64,000 bases of DNA, taken from contig NZ_AKVN02000001.1 in the NCBI RefSeq assembly GCF_000271485.2, forward strand, positions 4,408,501 through 4,472,500, written 5' to 3'. How positions within the stretch are numbered: position 1 is the first letter of the stretch; each line of letters opens with the position of its first letter. The stretch comes from Pelosinus fermentans DSM 17108. Its GTDB lineage: Bacteria > Bacillota > Negativicutes > DSM-13327. A model generated the notes under the pieces. That model worked only from the letters and a program-made list of their open reading frames with translations. It was not told the DNA's origin and searched no databases. This document shows, in pieces, positions 41,744 to 49,774 of the stretch. Position numbers and translations under genes: made by a program.

Positions 41744-41811
41744 CTTACTGTTAGAATAACTCATTTGAAAAATTATTACCTCTTCTAAAAGGTATAGATC
41801 TTCAAAATAGG
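41744..41811 (-). promoter_or_regulatory. Recurrent intergenic motif, copy A
   Basis: First of five related sequences (A-E). On the minus strand the conserved core is CTATACCTTTTAG, then a GAGGTAAT block, an AAAATG block and a TTATCCTA-like block ending ACAGTAAG. It lies upstream of cheX, just after a terminator-like hairpin, so it is a good place for a promoter or operator. Confidence 0.5.
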
Positions 41812-41820
41812 TTGAATAAA

Positions 41821-41875
41821 TAACAAAAAATATCCGCCTGTACCCTACTATTTGGGGCATATAGACGGATATTTT
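41821..41875 (-). terminator. Hairpin with T-run upstream of motif A
   Basis: AAATATCCG and CGGATATTT pair across a loop of about 29 bases, and on the minus strand TTTTTTG follows. It would separate motif A from upstream transcription. Confidence 0.5.
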
Positions 41876-41997
41876 TGAACTCCCTCGAGTAAAAAGAGTT
41901 ATATTCTTGGCACTACACTCGTACAATACATTATGCGGTTAGAACTATCTTAATTATTTTTATCATTAAAATCCGATATTCATAAGGAGGACTCTAA

Positions 41998-42210
41998 ATG
42001 CTTAGCGCTGTCTGTGGTTGTTTGACAAATTCACCAAATACTACGAAAGCATGCATAGGCCACATCCCTAAGAGTTCTATTTTTCTTAGTCGTACATTAA
42101 AGGGCCTAACTCCTGATGGCAGATATATACATCTGATAAAAAACGGCAGAGTAACGTATCATCCAGGTTACTACACAATAGACGGAAGATTATTGCAACC
42201 CCATACATAA
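41998..42210 (+). CDS. Small protein of unknown function
   Basis: ORF of 70 residues on the plus strand. The ATG is seven bases after a perfect AAGGAGG, and a strong terminator lies downstream at 42332-42375, so translation is likely. The N-terminal part has three cysteines and the C-terminal part reads GLTPDGRYIHLIKNGRV and YHPGYYTIDGR. There is no clear signal peptide or membrane segment. I do not recognise it. It lies opposite to all neighbours. Confidence 0.55.
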   Translation: MLSAVCGCLTNSPNTTKACIGHIPKSSIFLSRTLKGLTPDGRYIHLIKNGRVTYHPGYYTIDGRLLQPHT

Positions 42211-42331
42211 AGCAGTAACTCTGGGAATTGCCACCTTTGAGTAAAACAGCGATATATTTACCAATCCAATATCCACCGTCCAATAGAATGCCATAAGGTA
42301 CCGATCCTTTCGTACTGTGCCAAAAACTTTC

Positions 42332-42375
42332 AAAAAAGATACCCCGAAGTCCGGTAAAACTTCGGGGTATCTTTT
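42332..42375. terminator. Bidirectional terminator
   Basis: AAAAGATACCCCGAAGT pairs perfectly with its complement with T-runs on both sides. It serves the 70-residue plus-strand ORF and the M48 protease gene on the minus strand. Confidence 0.85.
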
Positions 42376-42441
42376 ACTTAGGAACTGTCCCTTTATCTTG
42401 TTTTTCAGATCATTCTTTATAAAATAAAAGCAGTTTTGAGA

Positions 42442-43554
42442 TTATTTTATTTCATTTAGAATTCTTACAATTTCATCTGCGCCTATATCAGCAGGGCAAG
42501 GCTGCACGATCGCTTGCTCGCCAAGTCTTATTACACCATTGTCATTACGAGCTTGCGCGAGAGATTCATTATTATGATAAGCAGCAGCCAGATTGCCAGC
42601 GATCAGATAGCTGCGTTCAATCCCACTCATATTGGCGAATGCAGCTGGTTTCATAAAGGATTTGTTGTTTATTTTGATTTCACCAGTAACAGCATTGACA
42701 GTGACTTTCTTATTGCTGTACTCAGTCAGCTTTTTAGAATAATTATCACGTCTTTCTTTTTCCCCTGGATGGGTGGAAGGATTTAGAAGATCATCAAAAA
42801 GACCTTTTGAACCACCACTACTCATTTTATCGATTACACGCTGCCATACTGCTGCCGGAGCGCCAGGATTGTAACCAGCATCAGTGATATAGGAAAAAGC
42901 GATATTATCAGATTCCCATTCATTCGGCTTGGTTATGCCAACCGCCTTGGTATTGGTAGCCACTACATCAACAGCTAATTTGCTGCCGCCACTCACTTGT
43001 GAACCAGCAACCTTTTGGACAAAATCGACTGTCAATTTCTTTTTAGCACCATTTATAGGATGGTTCTTTTGTCCGTGGACCAGTTCGTGAGCAACAACAG
43101 CTGCTATCTTATCTTCGTTATTATCGAAAAAGGAAAATACACCAACATTGACAGAAACATTATGCCCCAGGCTGCAAAATGCATTGAATGCCGTTTGGGG
43201 GTTAATAAAATAATTGTATGGCTTGTCTTGTATTGATGGCTCAGTTTTAGCAATCGTACTTGTCAGTCTTGTCATAATGCTGGCAAGTGTTGCATTAAAA
43301 TCAGGATCTTCGTTTACACCTTCCGATGCTTTAAGTTGTTCAAAAAGTTCATTTCGTCCATCATTTTCATAGTGGTCAAGAGATTTTTTTATCTCGTCTT
43401 GTTGCTTAGCAGTACTAACCACTGTGCCTCCGAGTTTACCAATATTAATGGCTTCAGTTTTTGTTGGATGAAACAAACCTGTAGCCAGTGAAAAACAAAG
43501 AGTCAAAATCCCTGTCCCCAACACTGCCTTACGAAAAAAAGTTCTTATATCCAA
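42442..43554 (-). CDS. Secreted M48-family zinc metalloprotease
   Basis: Protein of 370 residues with a signal peptide (about 1-36, hydrophobic TGILTLCFSLATGLF). The zinc motif is AHELVHGQKNHP (HExxH) and the third ligand is probably the Glu of WESDNIAFSYITDAGYNP. It is related to BepA/Oma1-like peptidases that act on envelope proteins. The start is TTG, eight bases after GAGGTG. Recurrent motif B is directly upstream. The C-terminal 90 residues (NAVTGEIKINNK to the end) are not part of the peptidase and are not recognised. Confidence 0.88.
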   Translation of the reverse strand: MDIRTFFRKAVLGTGILTLCFSLATGLFHPTKTEAINIGKLGGTVVSTAKQQDEIKKSLDHYENDGRNELFEQLKASEGVNEDPDFNATLASIMTRLTSTIAKTEPSIQDKPYNYFINPQTAFNAFCSLGHNVSVNVGVFSFFDNNEDKIAAVVAHELVHGQKNHPINGAKKKLTVDFVQKVAGSQVSGGSKLAVDVVATNTKAVGITKPNEWESDNIAFSYITDAGYNPGAPAAVWQRVIDKMSSGGSKGLFDDLLNPSTHPGEKERRDNYSKKLTEYSNKKVTVNAVTGEIKINNKSFMKPAAFANMSGIERSYLIAGNLAAAYHNNESLAQARNDNGVIRLGEQAIVQPCPADIGADEIVRILNEIK

Positions 43555-43610
43555 TTGAATAACACCTCTTTTTATTTTTTTGCTAAATTAAACAATAGCC
43601 GCAGCTGCTT

Positions 43611-43679
43611 CCTTTATCTAGGATAAAACATTTTGCGAATTATTGCCTCTGCTAAAAGGTATAGATTCCCAGCATTTTT
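43611..43679 (-). promoter_or_regulatory. Recurrent intergenic motif, copy B
   Basis: On the minus strand it reads CTATACCTTTTAGCAGAGG, then CAATAATTCGCAAAATG and TTTTATCCTAG. It lies about 60-125 bases upstream of the M48 protease TTG start, a promoter-like position. Confidence 0.55.
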
Positions 43680-43742
43680 AAAGAAAAGCAATAGAAATCT
43701 ATTTTTTTAGTCATCAAAAAACAACTAGCTATACCAAACTTA

Positions 43743-44177
43743 TCAGTCTTTCTTTTCTTCCACTTCGATTTGGATGATAGAATACTTAAAGCCTTCATAA
43801 ATTGCTAACCCATAAAACAATAAATCCATAGGGCTAAATGTTTTTTCTATTATATTTATCAAAACTTGAACATTCATTTGGGAAATTACAGATAGTATGG
43901 GAGTACCATGATTGCTAGAAATATCAAAAGCCACGGTAAGAATATTTCCCCCGAGACATCCTATTAATGCCAAAATTGCACCAACCACGCCAAAAACTAT
44001 ATCAACACCTTTACCCATTATTCTTACACTATAGCCAACAAGAAGACCGACACCCACGGCCATCCAGCCTATCTGATAGCCCGTCATCTCCGTAATCACT
44101 GCCCATGTAATAGCCCCAACAAAAGCTGCAATACCTCCCCCTATAATGCCTTTGTAAATATCTTGCTTTTCTCTCAT
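43743..44177 (-). CDS. Small four-helix membrane protein (may be the body of a gene split by TAG)
   Basis: Protein of 144 residues with about four membrane segments. KGIIGGGIAAFVGAITWAVI and GYQIGWMAVGVGLLVGYSVR are the first two; the end is charged (IEVEEKKD). Similar proteins of unknown function occur in many bacteria and usually have a hydrophilic N-terminus. Here the ATG has a poor ribosome site, and the frame continues upstream through one TAG into a 28-codon ORF with a perfect ribosome site (44181-44267). So this may be the second part of one 173-codon gene. Confidence 0.7.
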   Translation of the reverse strand: MREKQDIYKGIIGGGIAAFVGAITWAVITEMTGYQIGWMAVGVGLLVGYSVRIMGKGVDIVFGVVGAILALIGCLGGNILTVAFDISSNHGTPILSVISQMNVQVLINIIEKTFSPMDLLFYGLAIYEGFKYSIIQIEVEEKKD

Positions 44178-44180
44178 TTC

Positions 44181-44267
44181 CTATTTATATGACTGAATCG
44201 TAGCCTCGTTTAATGATCGACGCTCTATTTCCAGTACTCCATCTTGATTAGTTGTTTCAGAATCCAT
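44181..44267 (-). CDS. 28-codon ORF in frame with the membrane protein, ends at TAG
   Basis: ATG at 44267 follows GGAGGAG by five bases. The peptide runs from MDSETTNQDGV to NEATIQSYK, then TAG, then GAA and the ATG of the downstream ORF in the same frame. It is hydrophilic and looks like the missing N-terminus of the membrane protein. Either it is a leader peptide coupled to the next gene, or a nonsense mutation or recoded amber codon splits one gene. Confidence 0.55.
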   Translation of the reverse strand: MDSETTNQDGVLEIERRSLNEATIQSYK

Positions 44268-44330
44268 TTTATCTCCTCCGTACAATATGATGATTTCATT
44301 GCATATAACTTACGTTATTTGATTGTCCTC

Positions 44331-45371
44331 TTATTCAGATATACTATTATTATATTCATCAACAAGCTGCCCCAAGCGGCGTCTGAATTCGCCTACAGGA
44401 TAGCTGCGTCCGCCAGTGGTAAATTTTCCGGTATTTTCATTTTTAACTTCAGTAGTCCCTGCTTTAATCATGTTCAGGGTGTCTGTCGCCGCTGTTTGCA
44501 TTCCTTCGGTAGTTTTTACAAATTGGTTTAAAAATGGGACTTGGTCTGCCGAATACCCCTCTTTTTTCAGTTGATCTTTGTCTTTATAGATCTTTTTCAA
44601 TTCTGATACATTTGAGTTGAATTTATTGTACACTTCTTCATATTGTGCCAAATCAGCCTCTAAGAAGTCTTTTCCTCCGCTTTCTAACGTATCAAACATA
44701 TGGCTTATTTCTCTCCCGCTTAATAATACACTTAGTGCATAATAGTGTATGTTAAATCCTTTTTTCTTAAGACCAGGTAATTCTGCGCCTTCATGTTCAA
44801 CCATTTTCGGATAAAATGCAGTTGAGAAATCATCAGCTGCCTCTGACAACTCTCTATAACTTAAAACCATCTTTTTATGAAGTTCACGTCCTTTGGCAAA
44901 ATTGTCCTTTTCATACTCTTTATTGGCATAATATAAAGTAACATCTTTAAAATATAGCTCAATAAATGCATCTGTCTTATCGCATAACGTTAGCATTTTA
45001 TCGTCAATTTCTCCATAGCTAGGTCTATCCGCCTGATATTTGCGTGGCAGCTTGGTGTGGCGCTCCTTATGAAACCCATAAAGACTTTTTTCCCCTTCTC
45101 TTTCCGCCGTCGGAAACAATATAAAACCGCTAAATTCTTTTTTTATATTTATTTCTTCGCCTGTACCAAATTCATTAAAATAGAACTTAGCAACACCGCT
45201 TAACCAGCCCTGTTTAAAATTTAAAAGTTCGATATAGGAATTAAACTTCTTTATATCATCCCCCTTTGTGCTGCTATTGCTCAAGGTATTTGAGATATTT
45301 GAACAAGCCGTTAATAATAGGCTCATACAAATACAAATTAGAACTACTCTTATTTTCATTTCAATCCGCAT
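44331..45371 (-). CDS. Lipoprotein of the DUF3829 (YiiG-like) family
   Basis: Lipoprotein of 346 residues. The signal peptide ends in the lipobox LLTACS, so it is anchored to a membrane at Cys23. The body is helical and charged and contains FNSYIELLN near the start and YNKFNSNVSELKK, typical of DUF3829. The function is unknown. The ATG at 45359 (MKIRVVLIC) may be the real start, as the first ATG touches the AAAGGGG site. Recurrent motif C is upstream. Confidence 0.75.
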   Translation of the reverse strand: MRIEMKIRVVLICICMSLLLTACSNISNTLSNSSTKGDDIKKFNSYIELLNFKQGWLSGVAKFYFNEFGTGEEINIKKEFSGFILFPTAEREGEKSLYGFHKERHTKLPRKYQADRPSYGEIDDKMLTLCDKTDAFIELYFKDVTLYYANKEYEKDNFAKGRELHKKMVLSYRELSEAADDFSTAFYPKMVEHEGAELPGLKKKGFNIHYYALSVLLSGREISHMFDTLESGGKDFLEADLAQYEEVYNKFNSNVSELKKIYKDKDQLKKEGYSADQVPFLNQFVKTTEGMQTAATDTLNMIKAGTTEVKNENTGKFTTGGRSYPVGEFRRRLGQLVDEYNNSISE

Positions 45372-45450
45372 TCCCCTTTATTAGTAAATTTCCTTCTTCG
45401 GTCTGCTAGTTTCCCATTTCATTACCCCATTTTTCTCTCTTTTTCTAATG

Positions 45451-45519
45451 CTTACTGTTAGGATAAACCATTTTGGGAATCATTACCTCCCCTAAAAGGT
45501 GTAGATATCGACATTTTTC
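45451..45519 (-). promoter_or_regulatory. Recurrent intergenic motif, copy C
   Basis: On the minus strand: CTACACCTTTTAGGGGAGG, TAATGATTCCCAAAATGG and TTTATCCTAACAGTAAG. It lies about 80-150 bases upstream of the lipoprotein start and downstream of the terminator at 45557-45598. The remainder of 45372-45815 shows nothing further. Confidence 0.55.
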
Positions 45520-45556
45520 ACTAAAAACATTAAATTTTAGTATACTTCTCAAAAGC

Positions 45557-45598
45557 AAAAGACTACGTTTTTGTCAGTCAGACAAAACGTAGTCTTTT
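45557..45598 (-). terminator. Terminator of the 45816-47341 operon
   Basis: AAAAGACTACGTTTTTGTC pairs with GACAAAACGTAGTCTTTT across a short loop. It is well placed to end the leftward transcript of the two genes upstream. Confidence 0.75.
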
Positions 45599-45815
45599 AC
45601 TCGGGAAGCAATGAGGCTCGATGAACTGAAACACTCGCTTGAACAATTTTCACCACGTTTATTTATAATACACCCCTAGTTTATACTTTAAAATAAATTT
45701 TCCGATAATACGGCAATCCCCGTTTCGTAGACACCTAAAGTATCGTTTCTATCTCTTTATAGAAGAAGCGACAATCGAATAGCCCGGGCTTCACAGGCCC
45801 AAGCCCTCACAATGC

Positions 45816-46541
45816 CTACAGATCCAGCATAATTTCTATTTTCTTAGGTTCAACACTCACGTAATCCAGATTGAGAAACAGAATGGTCGTAGCAACGGTG
45901 TAAAATGCAGCAATGATGTCGATCAGGGTATCGGTAATGATGCTGATAGTGCCAGGCAAGGAGGTGGATAGATAACCGATTCCAAAGCCAATTCCTCCAT
46001 TGATTAAGGCAAGGACAAACATGATGCCAAAGGTTTTCCACCAGCGTCCTTTGACTAGTGACTTACTGTAATTAAGGGCTGTTTTTCCGCCCAGCTCGCG
46101 TAAGGCAACAATTTGTACAATAAAAATATAGTATATAGACCAGATTACGCCAGGTATTATAAGTAAGAATGTTAACCCCAAAATGATAATTCCGCCTAAG
46201 ATACTGGTTGTTAAACAACTGCCCCACCGGGAAAAAGCTTTGCTTAGCGCTGCCCCCCAACTAATCGGCAGATTATCATTGTTTTGAATTGCATGATCAA
46301 CAACCACGGCAATCCCCATCATTGCAATCACACCGAATAATCCTTCCAGGATTTTGATTACGTTCATAAAATCCTGAAAACTGTTCATGTATCCAGCCAC
46401 CATATACAAAATAATGTTGATAGGGATGTATACAATCAGCGTAATCATGACAATGGCTTTAAACTGCTGAGAGTACACTGACCATCCATTGGCTATCACA
46501 TCACTAAAACTAAATTCTCTTTCCTGTATTGCTTTTAACAT
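45816..46541 (-). CDS. Polytopic membrane protein (YciC/GP-PDE membrane-domain-like)
   Basis: Protein of 241 residues with about six membrane segments. The N-terminus FSFSDVIANGWSVYSQQFK and the central LLIIPGVIWSIYYIFIVQIVAL with ALNYSKSLVKGRWWKTFGI are typical of the family of membrane proteins related to the glycerophosphodiester phosphodiesterase membrane domain. The molecular role is unknown. It follows the 258-residue protein by 23 bases, so they are co-transcribed. Confidence 0.7.
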   Translation of the reverse strand: MLKAIQEREFSFSDVIANGWSVYSQQFKAIVMITLIVYIPINIILYMVAGYMNSFQDFMNVIKILEGLFGVIAMMGIAVVVDHAIQNNDNLPISWGAALSKAFSRWGSCLTTSILGGIIILGLTFLLIIPGVIWSIYYIFIVQIVALRELGGKTALNYSKSLVKGRWWKTFGIMFVLALINGGIGFGIGYLSTSLPGTISIITDTLIDIIAAFYTVATTILFLNLDYVSVEPKKIEIMLDL

Positions 46542-46564
46542 GTAGACACCTCTTTTGGGTTATT

Positions 46565-47341
46565 TTAGTCCACCAATATTCTCCGCCCACCGCCTCTTCC
46601 CAGATTGGAAGCCATGTCTTTGCCTTGCTTTATATCATCCAAAATTCTGGTTAGATGGCGGTGTATATCCAGGTTGGTACTTTCTTTGGTTACGATATTC
46701 AGTCTGGCGGCGGTGTAGGCAGTAATGAGCAGGCGGGCCACGGGTTCTCCTTGGGCACATTGGCCAATGAAGGTATAATCGAAGGGATGGATGGGGCGAT
46801 GCCGAAAGGCTTCTTCGGCAAATCTTCTGGTAATAATGGGTGATAGGGTGTATTCATAGGGAGCGGAAAAAGGTACGCTGATGATATTTACCGTATCGTA
46901 TTCCGTATCGAAATCGGCAAAGTCTTGATAGTCGTCCCGCAGTCTGGCACCTACTTTTAGTTTGAAGCGGCACAGTTCCATCTCATTTTCTGCCATTTTC
47001 AGACCGGGAGTGGCCAGGATATCGCCGTTCATAATGGTATAGTCATCACTTTCTTTTGCTCTGCCGAAGCTGATTTTTATGATGGTATCCTGCCCTGTAG
47101 CGGTATAGGGCACTGCAATGCTTTGCTGGAGCGTATAAAGAGTGCCTCGATGGCGGACAAGACCAGGTGCTATGCTAAGGCTATCGGTGTTGACAATCAT
47201 ACCGCAGCCTGCGATAACCCCGTCAGCATAATTGCTGTAGAGTATATTCACATAGTCTCTGGGATAGTCTCTTAAAATACCGAGCATATCATGTTTCAGC
47301 ACTCGTCCAGGGGCGAATTTAGGAAATTTATCAATAAACAT
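46565..47341 (-). CDS. Tail/baseplate-like protein of a toxin or injection locus (putative)
   Basis: Protein of 258 residues, no signal peptide, no membrane segment. The N-terminal half (YADGVIAGCGMIVNTDSLSI, APGLVRHRGTLYTL) resembles segments found in phage tail and baseplate accessory proteins. The C-terminal part is a charged helix ending GRGGGRRILVD. Genes of this kind are found near Hcp-like and PAAR-like genes in Bacillota (recollection, not checked), and such genes are present at 54.1-54.9 kb. I cannot assign a biochemical function. Motif D and a terminator lie upstream. Confidence 0.45.
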   Translation of the reverse strand: MFIDKFPKFAPGRVLKHDMLGILRDYPRDYVNILYSNYADGVIAGCGMIVNTDSLSIAPGLVRHRGTLYTLQQSIAVPYTATGQDTIIKISFGRAKESDDYTIMNGDILATPGLKMAENEMELCRFKLKVGARLRDDYQDFADFDTEYDTVNIISVPFSAPYEYTLSPIITRRFAEEAFRHRPIHPFDYTFIGQCAQGEPVARLLITAYTAARLNIVTKESTNLDIHRHLTRILDDIKQGKDMASNLGRGGGRRILVD

Positions 47342-47431
47342 GTAAGGACTCCTTCATTCGTTGTTCTCCAAGACTATTTCATTCCATCAAAGAAGTTATT
47401 TTCCCACAAATCATTTTCACCGGAGACGCAG

Positions 47432-47670
47432 GGACGGTGGATTCGTCTTATCAGCCTTTTTTAACAATCCTTTACTTACTCCATCTGGATATTGCTAATG
47501 ACAGAATTCGTCTTTTTGGATTTATCTTGCTCTACTCTAATGCTCTTTTTTATAGGATAAATCGTTTTAAAAGTCATTGCATCTAGCAAAAGGTATAGAT
47601 TCCCAAATATATTGAAATACATTCAACAAAAAAAGAACCGTCTAACCTTTAGAGGTAAAGACGGTAATAG
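47432..47670 (-). repeat. Intergenic repeat D (motif D with flanks and terminator)
   Basis: A stretch of about 230 bases similar to 53792-54006 over its whole length: GGGACGGTGG at the left, TCTACTCTAATGCTC in the middle, the motif core AGCAAAAGGTATAGATTCCC, then CATTCAACAAAAAA and a hairpin CCGTCT/AGACGG with a T-run on the minus strand (47634-47668). It lies upstream of the 258-residue gene. Confidence 0.6.
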
Positions 47671-47678
47671 TGGTAATC

Positions 47679-48654
47679 GGGGTCAGGCTTGAGTTATATG
47701 TAAAATTGACTTATCACCTTCTAACTGTCAAGTAACTCTTGCCAAATCCTTGTAATATTCGCTGGATCAATCTGTAAGACTTTGGCTAACTGCGTTCTTG
47801 TCATTAGATTTCTCTCTATCACTTCATAAATCAGTCGTTTTCTGGCTGCCACCACCTGCCGTATTCGACACTTTCCTAGCAACTGCTCTTGATTCACTTG
47901 TTTCTCTATAGTGATCATTTCTACTAGCTGCTCCCACGTTAGTTCTATCCGTGTTCTTTTTATTTCTGCTTTTATGAGAGTTTTCTGATCTTCGTTTACT
48001 TCTACGCTTTCATCTTTATATTTCGGTTTATCAACTACTATCTCCACTAAATTTAGGTATTGCTCCATTGCCTCATCATGATTGGAACTCAATATATTCA
48101 ATATAAATTCCACATTTACTAACCCCTGTGCTCTTCTAATATATGATTTATGACTACTCCATCTATGATTGATTCCCTCTGGTATGTTTGCCCGTATTGG
48201 ATTCTGATGTATATAATATATAAGAGCCATTAAATAGCTCTCATTCTCGCATAAGAAGGCCTTGTAGCGCTGTTCAAATACATGCCCGCTGTGTTTACAG
48301 TGCCAATTGTAATACTGCGTATATCTCTGTTGAATACCTTGCATAATTTTTGCCAATGGATTTTTTCCTACTTGAAGCAGTAAGTGGAGTGATTGTCCAT
48401 AATCACATAAGCGTACAATTGAAAGTCATATCGTTCTTTATAGTCTGCTAAGATTTCTAGATACTTTTCTTTTTTTTCATCTGTTTCAAATACATTTGCT
48501 CGATTATTTCCCCTGGCTATTACATGATAGAGTGCACCATCGTAATGCACTCTTGGCTTTCTTGCCATCATTTCCACCTGCCAATCTTACTTTATCTCAG
48601 ATTAACAGATCATTTAATATAAGTCAATTTTCCAAATAACTCAAGCCTGACCCC
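47679..48654 (-). mobile_element. REP-type Y1 transposase element, copy 1 (inactive)
   Basis: The element is bounded by inverted ends: GGGGTCAGGCTTGAGTTAT on the left and its complement on the right, both followed inward by AAAATTGACTTAT. It carries a broken transposase gene. It is nearly identical to copy 2 at 56462-57441, so it moved recently. Confidence 0.85.
47721..48577 (-). pseudogene. Y1 (REP-associated) transposase, frameshifted
   Basis: Compared with the intact copy at 56510-57364, one base is missing near 48393 inside the codons for the catalytic His-Val-His. The intact DNHVHLLLQ becomes DNHSTYCFK followed by a stop. The rest of the frame continues as a 211-codon ORF (47721-48356). 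The protein would lack its metal-binding motif, so the gene is dead. Confidence 0.9.
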
Positions 48655-48665
48655 ATGACCTTCCA

Positions 48666-48765
48666 GGGTTCATCGGAAGTTTTGCGCGAATAAAGGCTCA
48701 ACAAGTAGTAAAATACTGCAAGTTGAGCCTTGAAACTATCTACGCACAAAATTTTTGATTGCCCA
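48666..48765. other. IS-end-like hairpin remnant
   Basis: GGTTCATCGGAAGTTTTG near 48667 matches the start of the remnant at 55124-55290 (read there on the minus strand). AAGGCTCAAC and GTTGAGCCTT form a hairpin, and CGCACAAAATTTT follows as an imperfect inverted partner. It lies between the Y1 element and dhaL and may have altered the 3' end of dhaL. Confidence 0.35.
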
Positions 48766-48825
48766 GGAAGAAGGAAATTGCGGTGAATTTGCCTATGGAT
48801 TTTCAATCTGCCGCGCTTTGCTTTT

Positions 48826-49554
48826 TTAAAAGAAAAATGCGCAATCAACTGACCTTTTTGTAGGTTTTCGGCAGTTTTCTTCCTGAGTGCTTCCTTTTCG
48901 CCAGTCATTTTTTTCTAACAATATTTTGTAAATCGTCTGCAAAAACAAAGTTGCAGATACTGCACCTGGATCAATATGACCGATCGCCCGCTCACCTAAA
49001 CGCATGGCCCTGCCTTTCTTGGCTATAATTGGAATAGTAGCTTTTGCACCTCGGTCAGCCGCTTCCACAAATGCACTAAACGCTGACAACGGTTCGATCT
49101 GTTTCTCCATCGCATCGGCAAAAGCATCAATTCCTGGGCGCAGTGCGTCTACCATAGTTTTTTCACCGACCACCGCTTTACCGCGCATTTCGATAGCGGC
49201 AATGCCAGCCGAAAACATGGCATAAAAATCATTAAACGTAATAATTTCCTTTCCTTGGGCAACTTCACCAAACTTCAGAAAAAAGCTTCCATATAAAGGA
49301 CCGGCTGAACCGCCAACCTTACCTAAAATAGCCATACCTATTTTTTCCCATATTATAGCCAAACTTTCTTGCTCCCAAAGAGAAAGGTTCTTCATAACCT
49401 CACGGAAACCAATGCTTAAATTGAACCCATGGTCACCGTCACCAATTGGAGAATCCAAATCCGACAGATAATCTCTTTTTTCCTCGACAACTGCCGCTAA
49501 TGCCGTTATAATTTTTATAAAGTCCTTTTTTCCTAATACATAATTATCATACAT
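48826..49554 (-). CDS. dhaL: Dihydroxyacetone kinase ADP-binding subunit DhaL
   Basis: DhaL subunit of about 242 residues. LSDLDSPIGDGDHGFNLS holds the three Asp that bind Mg-ADP, and GKVGGSAGPLYGSFF and DALRPGIDAF are conserved. The tail after about residue 213 (NDWRKGSTQEEN to CAFFF) is unlike DhaL and lies next to IS remnants, so the original 3' end was probably lost. ATG at 49554 has AGGAGG upstream and is preferred to 49599. The subunit transfers phosphate from DhaM to dihydroxyacetone bound on DhaK. Confidence 0.88.
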   Translation of the reverse strand: MYDNYVLGKKDFIKIITALAAVVEEKRDYLSDLDSPIGDGDHGFNLSIGFREVMKNLSLWEQESLAIIWEKIGMAILGKVGGSAGPLYGSFFLKFGEVAQGKEIITFNDFYAMFSAGIAAIEMRGKAVVGEKTMVDALRPGIDAFADAMEKQIEPLSAFSAFVEAADRGAKATIPIIAKKGRAMRLGERAIGHIDPGAVSATLFLQTIYKILLEKNDWRKGSTQEENCRKPTKRSVDCAFFF

Positions 49555-49585
49555 TGTATAATTCCTCCTAGCAACATAATCTAGC

Positions 49586-49657
49586 GCCACAGTAGGCATC
49601 GCTTTAGCAATGCTTGCTTATTTATAAACAGTATTGTATCCGGCTGCCCATGCCTGA
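49586..49657 (-). repeat. Vestigial duplicate of a segment of the 50804-51142 gene
   Basis: 49586-49618 matches 50863-50894 (CACAGTAGGCATCGCTTTAGC, with one change after it) and 49637-49657 matches 50925-50944 (TCCGGCTGCCCATGCCTGA). The middle part is deleted. It is a decayed partial copy lying between dhaL and dhaK; the rest of 49555-49774 shows nothing else. Confidence 0.7.
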
Positions 49658-49774
49658 ATTTGTAAAGCGTGTCTACTGAGCGCTTTTTAAACACTACGCT
49701 GGATGGAATGAACAGATAAACATATCTTCATTGTCTACTGACAACTGTTGATTGCTTATCTGTTCTTTCTCTTT

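Noticed and set aside
41717-41926. 69-codon minus-strand ORF upstream of cheX
   Set aside because: It runs through a terminator hairpin and the recurrent motif and has no ribosome site.
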